55,173 bases of DNA. It comes from Streptomyces misionensis. Its GTDB lineage: Bacteria > Actinomycetota > Actinomycetes > Streptomycetales > Streptomycetaceae. The position numbers and the translations under genes are program-made. Shown here piece after piece: positions 50,350-55,173 of this stretch; the stretch's first letter is position 1, and the number at the start of each line of letters is the position of its first letter. Under the pieces are notes generated by a model. That model was given only the letters and a program-made list of their open reading frames with translations, had not been told where the DNA came from and did not search any database. The stretch is from assembly GCF_007896895.1 (NCBI RefSeq), contig NZ_VOGW01000148.1, positions 1,876 to 57,048 of the forward strand, read 5' to 3'.

Positions 50350-50654
50350 GTGTTCGACTCTGTGAGTGGGGCTGACGATACCGAGGGGTGGGGTCGCGTC
50401 CGACGCGGCGCGTGGTCGGGGCGGCTGACGGCAAAGGAGATGCAGCCGGTTCGGAGGCCTCATGCAGCCCGGCCCTGGCCGGTGCCGTTCGGCAACGGCG
50501 AAGCGCTGGCATCGTCGCCACTCTGGACGAGGTCTGGACGGCAAGGGTCTGTGTCTATCTGCCTGCGCAGTTCCCCCCGCTCGCCGTGGATCACGGCCGG
50601 TACGGCCTTGAAAACCGCTGCGGAAGTGTCAGTGCCGCGTGTCAGGCTGTGGCC

Positions 50655-51554
50655 ATGATCGGTGACGTACCCAATGTTGAAGCGGGCCAGGAGTTCAGCA
50701 CGCGTCGGCAGGCGCACGAGGCGGGTGTTCACAGGCCCTTGCAGGCGGGCATCTGCGGGACGAAGAAGACTGGTGCAGAGTCCATCGTCGTGTCCGGCGG
50801 CTACAAGGATGATGAGGACTACGGAGACGTCATCGTCTACACCGGCCACGGTGGCCAGGACGGTGCCGGCAACCAGGTGAGTGACCAGACCTTGGATGAC
50901 TCCGGCAACGCAGCGCTCGTGACGAGCTACCTCGAAGGACTGCCTGTCCGCGTCCTGCGCGGCTACCAGGCTGGCACCCCCTATGCCCCGGCGGCCGGGT
51001 ACCGGTACGACGGTCTGTACCGGGTCACCAACTACGGCAGCAAGCTCGGCATCGATGGCTTCCTGATCTGGCAGTTCCGCCTCGAAGCCTATGACGACAC
51101 GCCCACGCCCACGCCCCAGACGACGCAACAGGCGGAGCTTCTGAGCGCGCCTGGAGAGGGGGAGGCTGCCGTCACGGGGAACGAGACCCCCGAGCGCGTC
51201 ACCTCGACCGTGCAGCGCATCGTTCGGAGCAGCGCCGTGAAGCGGCAGGTCAAGGAGTGGCACGACAATCGGTGCCAGATCTGCGACCTGCGCATCGAGG
51301 TCCCCGGCGGTAGCTACAGCGAAGGGGCTCACATCCGAGCCCTCGGGGCTCCTCACAACGGCCCTGACACGACCGGCAACGTCCTCTGCTTGTGCCCGAA
51401 CTGCCACGTGATGCTCGACGCCGGCGCCATCGTCATCGAAGACGACCTGACGGTGATCCGCGGCGGCCAGCCTGCCGGCACGTTGCGAATCGACCCTCGG
51501 CACGTGATCGATCTGGACTGCGTCCGCCACCACCGGGAACGCTGGCGTCAGTAG
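50655..51554 (+). CDS. SRA(YDG)-HNH modification-dependent restriction endonuclease
   Basis: Encodes 299 residues. Residues 1-155 are an SRA/YDG domain, which flips out and reads modified cytosine: SIVVSGGYKDDEDYGDVIVY, YTGHGGQDGAGNQVSDQTLD and GLYRVTNYGSK. A linker leads to an HNH nuclease: Cys207/Cys210 (RCQICDL), EGAHIRALGAPHNGPDTTGN with His226 and His234, Asn242, and LCPNCH (Cys247, Cys250, His251). It should cut methylated or hypermodified incoming DNA, like other SRA-HNH type IV enzymes of Streptomyces. ATG 50655 is the best start. The 305 bases upstream hold the divergent promoters and nothing else that I can see. Confidence 0.9.
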   Translation: MIGDVPNVEAGQEFSTRRQAHEAGVHRPLQAGICGTKKTGAESIVVSGGYKDDEDYGDVIVYTGHGGQDGAGNQVSDQTLDDSGNAALVTSYLEGLPVRVLRGYQAGTPYAPAAGYRYDGLYRVTNYGSKLGIDGFLIWQFRLEAYDDTPTPTPQTTQQAELLSAPGEGEAAVTGNETPERVTSTVQRIVRSSAVKRQVKEWHDNRCQICDLRIEVPGGSYSEGAHIRALGAPHNGPDTTGNVLCLCPNCHVMLDAGAIVIEDDLTVIRGGQPAGTLRIDPRHVIDLDCVRHHRERWRQ

Positions 51555-51680
51555 GCCGCGGCCGAGCCCGATCACGGCGGGCCGAATCTGCGCGTGTCCC
51601 CCAGGTGTCCCCCGGCACCGAGGTGATAGAGGGAAGTCGCAGGCCGCAGGGCATGGGCTGAGCCCGCTGTAAATCTGCCG

Positions 51681-51710
51681 TGGGCCACCTCTGGGCCGTG
51701 CCTGGGCCGT
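51681..51710 (+). promoter_or_regulatory. Candidate integrase arm-type sites, right side
   Basis: TGGGCCAC at 51681 and TGGGCCGT at 51692 and 51703: three direct copies, 11 bases apart, ending 88 bases before the att core. They match the two copies at the left end in sequence, orientation and spacing. In the circular element both groups would flank the core as P and P' arms. Confidence 0.6.
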
Positions 51711-51750
51711 CCGAGGGCGGCCAGCTATGACCGCCAACGACCAACAACAA

Positions 51751-51785
51751 CTACGAGGGCACGGTCGGCGGCCGTGCCCTCGTAG
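51751..51785. terminator. Hairpin at the element's right end, downstream of pmt
   Basis: Perfect 14-base arms CTACGAGGGCACGG and CCGTGCCCTCGTAG around seven bases, 13 bases past the pmt stop on the minus strand. It lies in the element, so the element supplies a terminator to pmt; it can also end the SRA-HNH transcript. Confidence 0.8.
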
Positions 51786-51797
51786 CGTGTCTTTCCA

Positions 51798-51883
51798 GCT
51801 ACACCCACGTGTCCAGCCACATCCGCGCCCGCCACTGGTCGATCGGGATCGCCGTGCCGGTGTACAGGGGCCAGAAGTAGATG
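51798..51883 (-). repeat. Right att repeat (attR side), forming the intact 3' end of pmt
   Basis: 86 bp identical to 33458-33543, with a single mismatch before a few more matching bases beyond its outer end. It encodes the last 28 residues and stop of Pmt, so integration replaces the gene's end without changing the protein. Confidence 0.93.
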
Positions 51884-53547
51884 AAGTTCCAGGCGATCAG
51901 CAGGACCAGGACGCCGGCCGAGGTGGCGCCGACCACGCGGCGGGTGTCGCCGGAGCCCGGTGGGCCGATGATCGCGCCGATCAGCATGGCCACCGCCAGG
52001 CACAGGAACGGCACGAAGACGATCGCGTAGAAGAAGAAGATCGTCCGCTCCTGGTAGAGGAACCAGGGCAGGTAGCCCGCCGCGATGCCGCAGGCGATGG
52101 CGCCGGCCCGCCAGTCGCGGCGGAACGCCCAGCGCCACAGGATGTAGACGATCGCGAAGCAGGCGGCCCACCACAGCAGCGGGGTGCCCAGCGCCAGCAC
52201 CTCGCGGGCGCACTTCTGCCCCGCGCCGGCCGGGCAGCCGTCGGCGCCGGGGGAGGGGGACTCGTAGAAGTACGACACCGGGCGGCCCAGGACCAGCCAG
52301 CTCCACGGGTTGGACTGGTAGGTGTGCGGGGAGTCCAGGTGCAGGTGGAACTCGTACACCTCGTGCTCGTAGTGCCACAGGCTGCGCACCCAGTCCGGCA
52401 GGAAGGTCCAGCTGCCGCCCCGGCCGTCGGTGACCGCCCAGTTGCGGAAGTAGCCGCCGCTGCCGTCCGTGGGGGAGAGGATCCAGCCCAGCCAGGACAG
52501 CACGTAGACCGCGATGGCCACCGGGACCGTCGCCAGGAAGGTGATCCCGGTGTCGTACTTCAGCACCGCCCGGTACGGGTGCCGGGCCCCGGCCACCTTG
52601 CGGGCGCCGACGTCCCACAGCACCGCCAGCACACAGAAGGCGACCATGACGTACAGGCCGTTCCACTTCGTGCCCGCGGCCAGGCCCAGCATCAGCCCGG
52701 CCGCCCAGCGCCAGGGCCGCAGGCCCAGCCGGAGGGTGTCGGCGACGCGCTCGTCCGGGCGGACCCGGCCGTCCGGGTCGGCGGGCAGCGCGGCGGCCAG
52801 TCTGCCCCGTGACCGGTCCCGGTCCAGCAGCAGACAGCCGAACGCGGCCAGCACGAAGAACATCAGCACGCCGTCGAGCAGCGAGGTGCGGCTCATCACG
52901 AAGTGCAGCCCGTCCACCGCCATCAGCGCGCCCGCGAGACAGCCCAGGAACGTCGAGCGGAACAGCCGGCGCCCGATCCGGCACAGCATCAGCACGCTCA
53001 GCGTGCCGAGCAGCGCGGTCATGAACCGCCAGCCGAACGGGTCGAACCCGAACATCAGCTCGCCGAGGCCGATCACGTACTTGCCGACCGGCGGGTGCAC
53101 CACGTAGGCCGCGTCCGACGGGATCGCGAGATGGCCGTGCGTCTGGAGGACCAGGTCGTTGGCGTTCTTGTCCCAGTTGACCTCGAAACCGCGGTGGACC
53201 AGCGCCCACGCGTCCTTGGCGTAGTACGTCTCGTCGAATATCACCGCCCGCGGACTGCCCAGGTTCCAGAACCGCATCAGGCCCGCCACCAGCGTCACCA
53301 GCAGCGGCCCGCCCCAGCCCGACCAGCGGGTGATCCGTTCGGCCAGAAGGGGCGGCAGGCCGAGCGACCGCCACAGCCGGGGACTCGGCTGCGTGTACGG
53401 CGGCACCAGCCGGTCCCGTACGTCGCCCGCGGGCGCGTCCTTCGCCGGTGCGTACCCGAATCGGCGCAGCCGCTGCTGCCACGGCGGCCGCCGGTCGTGC
53501 GGCGCCTGGCCCTGCCGGAGATCCATGGAGGACGCGGTACTGGTCAC
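51799..53547 (-). CDS. pmt: Protein O-mannosyltransferase (GT39 family)
   Basis: Membrane glycosyltransferase of 582 residues that moves mannose from polyprenol-phosphate-mannose to Ser/Thr of secreted proteins. The catalytic acidic pair lies in VIFDETYYAKDAW (Asp105-Glu106); about 11-12 hydrophobic helices follow, with VVHPPVGKYVIGLGE, GLAAGTKWNGLYV and the ILWRW and YFWPLY regions characteristic of bacterial Pmt. In S. coelicolor the pmt product is required for phage phiC31 infection. GTG 53547 gives MTSTASSMDLRQG; an ATG at 53526 is possible. The last 28 codons come from the element's att site, yet the protein stays intact. Divergent from rsmI. Confidence 0.94.
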   Translation of the reverse strand: MTSTASSMDLRQGQAPHDRRPPWQQRLRRFGYAPAKDAPAGDVRDRLVPPYTQPSPRLWRSLGLPPLLAERITRWSGWGGPLLVTLVAGLMRFWNLGSPRAVIFDETYYAKDAWALVHRGFEVNWDKNANDLVLQTHGHLAIPSDAAYVVHPPVGKYVIGLGELMFGFDPFGWRFMTALLGTLSVLMLCRIGRRLFRSTFLGCLAGALMAVDGLHFVMSRTSLLDGVLMFFVLAAFGCLLLDRDRSRGRLAAALPADPDGRVRPDERVADTLRLGLRPWRWAAGLMLGLAAGTKWNGLYVMVAFCVLAVLWDVGARKVAGARHPYRAVLKYDTGITFLATVPVAIAVYVLSWLGWILSPTDGSGGYFRNWAVTDGRGGSWTFLPDWVRSLWHYEHEVYEFHLHLDSPHTYQSNPWSWLVLGRPVSYFYESPSPGADGCPAGAGQKCAREVLALGTPLLWWAACFAIVYILWRWAFRRDWRAGAIACGIAAGYLPWFLYQERTIFFFYAIVFVPFLCLAVAMLIGAIIGPPGSGDTRRVVGATSAGVLVLLIAWNFIYFWPLYTGTAIPIDQWRARMWLDTWV

Positions 53548-53652
53548 CGCGCCATCGTAGGGAACCGGGCTGTGGGAGTCCCGTGCATGCGCGGCGCGGG
53601 CCGCGAAGCGGTCGTTTTCCTCCGGCTTCCGGACCCCTGCGAGGATGGGGGC

Positions 53653-54501
53653 GTGACTGGAACCCTTGTCCTCGCAGGAACCCCCATCGGCGACATCGCG
53701 GACGCGCCGCCCCGGCTGGCCGAAGAACTGACCGCCGCGGACGTGGTCGCCGCCGAGGACACCCGGCGGCTGCGCCGGCTCACCCAGGCCCTCGGCGTCA
53801 CGCCCGGTGGCCGGGTGGTGTCGTACTTCGAGGGCAACGAGTCCGCGCGCACCCCCGAACTGGTCGAGGAGCTGCTCGGCGGGGCGCGCGTGCTGCTCGT
53901 CACGGACGCCGGCATGCCGTCGGTCTCCGACCCCGGGTACCGGCTGGTAGCGGCCGCCGTGGAGAAGGACATCCGGGTGACCGCGGTGCCCGGACCGTCC
54001 GCCGTGCTCACCGCGCTCGCCCTGTCCGGGCTGCCCGTGGACCGGTTCTGCTTCGAGGGCTTCCTGCCGCGCAAGGCGGGCGAGCGGCTGTCCCGGCTGC
54101 GGGAGGTCGCGGCCGAGCGGCGCACACTGGTCTACTTCGAGGCCCCGCACCGGCTCGACGACACCCTCGCCGCGATGGCGGAGGTCTTCGGCGCCGAGCG
54201 GCGGGCCGCGGTGTGCCGGGAGCTGACCAAGACCTACGAGGAGGTCCGCCGCGGCCCGCTGGCCGAGCTGGCGAGCTGGGCGGCGCAGGGAGTGCGCGGC
54301 GAGATCACCGTGGTGGTCGAGGGCGCTCCCGAGACCGGCCCGGAGGAGCTGGACGCGGAGGAACTGGTGCGCCGGGTGCGGGTGCGCGAGGAGGCCGGCG
54401 AACGCCGCAAAGAGGCGATCGCGGCGGTGGCGGTGGAGGCGGGACTTCCCAAGAGGGTCGTCTTCGACGCGGTCGTCGCAGCGAAGCGTTCCGCCGGTTG
54501 A
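53653..54501 (+). CDS. rsmI: 16S rRNA 2'-O-ribose C1402 methyltransferase
   Basis: Methylates the ribose of C1402 in 16S rRNA. The 282-residue protein is a tetrapyrrole-methylase-fold enzyme: TLVLAGTPIGDIADAPPRLA (N-terminal PIGN-type motif), VVAAEDTRRLRRLTQ, SYFEGNE, LVTDAGMPSVSDPGYRLV and FEGFLPRK, all highly conserved in RsmI. The GTG at 53653 begins MTGTLVLAGTPIG. It is divergent from pmt, as is usual in Streptomyces, and followed by an intrinsic terminator. Confidence 0.96.
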   Translation: MTGTLVLAGTPIGDIADAPPRLAEELTAADVVAAEDTRRLRRLTQALGVTPGGRVVSYFEGNESARTPELVEELLGGARVLLVTDAGMPSVSDPGYRLVAAAVEKDIRVTAVPGPSAVLTALALSGLPVDRFCFEGFLPRKAGERLSRLREVAAERRTLVYFEAPHRLDDTLAAMAEVFGAERRAAVCRELTKTYEEVRRGPLAELASWAAQGVRGEITVVVEGAPETGPEELDAEELVRRVRVREEAGERRKEAIAAVAVEAGLPKRVVFDAVVAAKRSAG

Positions 54502-54615
54502 GGGACGCTCGTTCCGGAAGCGGCGCAAGGTAAAAAGTGCCCTCTGAGCAGGGGACTTCTCGGGTGAGCGAGCAGCCCACGGGGCGGTAAAGGGCTGTCG
54601 CCGAAAGCAAAGCGG

Positions 54616-54637
54616 AAAGGCCCGGACGGGGCCTTTT
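54616..54637 (+). terminator. Intrinsic terminator downstream of rsmI
   Basis: AAAGGCCC and GGGCCTTT arms around GGACG, ending in TTTT. The rest of the 261-base gap 54,502-54,762 holds no supported gene or riboswitch. Confidence 0.75.
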
Positions 54638-54762
54638 CGGCAAGGGCGGATCAAATCGCCTCCAACACTCGACAGCCCTGCTGCATTCGCGTCGGCGAAG
54701 GCGTCCACTGGTCGAAGAGACCCCGCACAGGGGGGCTTGTCCAGCGGACAAGAGGAGCTGGC

Positions 54763-55173
54763 ATGAGTGAGATCGCAGGGCGGACCGGCCTCCGCGGTAC
54801 GGCCACAGCCGTCGTCCACGAGTCGTATTCCTTCGCCTGCATGAGGTGCGGGCACGGCTGGGAGCAGTCGTACGCGATAGAGCACCACACGGACGCCGAC
54901 GGGCAGGAGTTCGTGGTGTACGTGGCCGACGGCCGGATCGTGCCGTCGCCGCTGCGCCGGCCCAGCTGCCAGAACTGCGACGGCCATGTGGTGCGCATCA
55001 TGCGCGCCGGGCAGGTCTCGTCGGTGCGTGGCGCGCAGGCGCACCACCACCCCATCGCGCCGCAGGCCGGCCCGGTCGAGGTGCCGCCGGTGCCCGCCGC
55101 GGGCGAGGGGGCCGCCGGCCCGGCCGGGGACCACCACTGGCACCTGTCCGACCTGCTGCACCCCTTCCACCGC
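54763..55173 (+). CDS. Zinc-ribbon hypothetical protein (3' end cut by window edge)
   Basis: At least 137 residues, still open at the window end. It starts at ATG 54763 after AGAGGAGCTGGC. The middle has SYSFACMRCGHGWEQSY and RRPSCQNCDGHVVRI, two CxxC pairs that would form one zinc ribbon; after it the chain is Pro/Ala/Gly-rich and ends with HHWHLSDLLHPFHR, near-certainly just before the real end. This is a common unknown protein beside rsmI in Streptomyces. No function is known to me. Confidence 0.8.
   Translation, partial: MSEIAGRTGLRGTATAVVHESYSFACMRCGHGWEQSYAIEHHTDADGQEFVVYVADGRIVPSPLRRPSCQNCDGHVVRIMRAGQVSSVRGAQAHHHPIAPQAGPVEVPPVPAAGEGAAGPAGDHHWHLSDLLHPFHR

Larger units (their letters stand above)
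33458..51883. mobile_element. Actinomycete integrative and conjugative element (AICE) integrated in the 3' end of pmt
   Basis: An 18.3-kb element bounded by an 86-bp perfect direct repeat that is the end of pmt. It carries the AICE set: tyrosine integrase and excisionase at one end, primase/polymerase and DUF3987-type replication genes, a TraB/FtsK translocase, spread-type membrane proteins and a GntR (KorSA-like) repressor, so transfer would be of double-stranded DNA by TraB. Cargo includes an ImmA/IrrE metallopeptidase and an SRA-HNH nuclease. Most genes run leftward; only gntR, the acetyltransferase and the SRA-HNH gene run rightward. All backbone genes are open, so the element may be functional. 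No obvious Pra-type activator was identified. Confidence 0.92.

Noticed and set aside
53548..55170. Long minus-strand open frame running upstream of pmt
   Set aside because: It runs antisense through rsmI; pmt starts at 53547 and rsmI is the real gene there.

Overview
This is a high-G+C actinobacterial chromosome segment, almost certainly Streptomyces. It shows GTG/TTG starts, strong GGAGG ribosome-binding sites, GC-rich third positions, an SsgA-like sporulation protein and a GlpR/SepX-type division protein. The chromosomal genes are typical of a Streptomyces core region: S-methylthioadenosine phosphorylase, galU, glp/moaC/mog, a tRNA-Ala, cbiMQO, ssgE, a class B PBP, pmt and rsmI.

Positions 1-33,457 and 51,884-55,173 are host chromosome. 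In order the left part holds: MTA phosphorylase, an FmdB-type zinc ribbon behind a CIRCE-like operator, an MFS transporter, a K+/H+ antiporter, a large penicillin acylase with a Gly-Thr repeat linker, 5-formyl-THF cyclo-ligase, galU, the glp-moaC-mog-acetyltransferase-glpR(sepX) run, tRNA-Ala(CGC), an acetyltransferase, exonuclease III, a MerR regulator divergent from a Baeyer-Villiger-type monooxygenase, a tricorn protease gene that has lost its protease half, a TetR-MMPL pair, small metabolic genes, a cobalt/nickel ECF transporter behind a Nur-like box, ssgE, a PBP and an aldo/keto reductase. The right part holds pmt (protein O-mannosyltransferase), rsmI and a truncated zinc-ribbon gene.

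Positions 33,458-51,883 are an integrated actinomycete integrative and conjugative element (AICE) of about 18.3 kb. It is bounded by an 86-bp perfect direct repeat that is the 3' end of pmt, so the element sits in a protein-coding gene and restores its reading frame with its own copy of the end. Its modules, left to right, are: integrase and excisionase; a replication block (PP-loop/DUF3987 fusion, primase/polymerase, a methyltransferase stub); small membrane proteins; a TraB/FtsK translocase with a GCTAG repeat cluster at its 3' end; a tightly overlapping spread/signalling operon (membrane protein, RRQRL zinc protein, GGDEF protein, DUF6303-like protein, Pycsar-type transmembrane effector, DUF6284-like protein); a GntR (KorSA-like) regulator with an acetyltransferase; and a lower-G+C cargo block with an XRE-ImmA/IrrE metallopeptidase, its unknown partner and an SRA-HNH modification-dependent nuclease.

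The most interesting points are the choice of pmt as attachment site (pmt-dependent glycosylation is needed for phage phiC31 infection in S. coelicolor), 11-bp-phased integrase arm sites on both sides of the att core, a GGDEF protein translationally chained to a Pycsar-type effector, and an internal translation start inside the PP-loop/DUF3987 fusion. Function calls rest on reading the translated sequence and recalled family knowledge; no database search was run.
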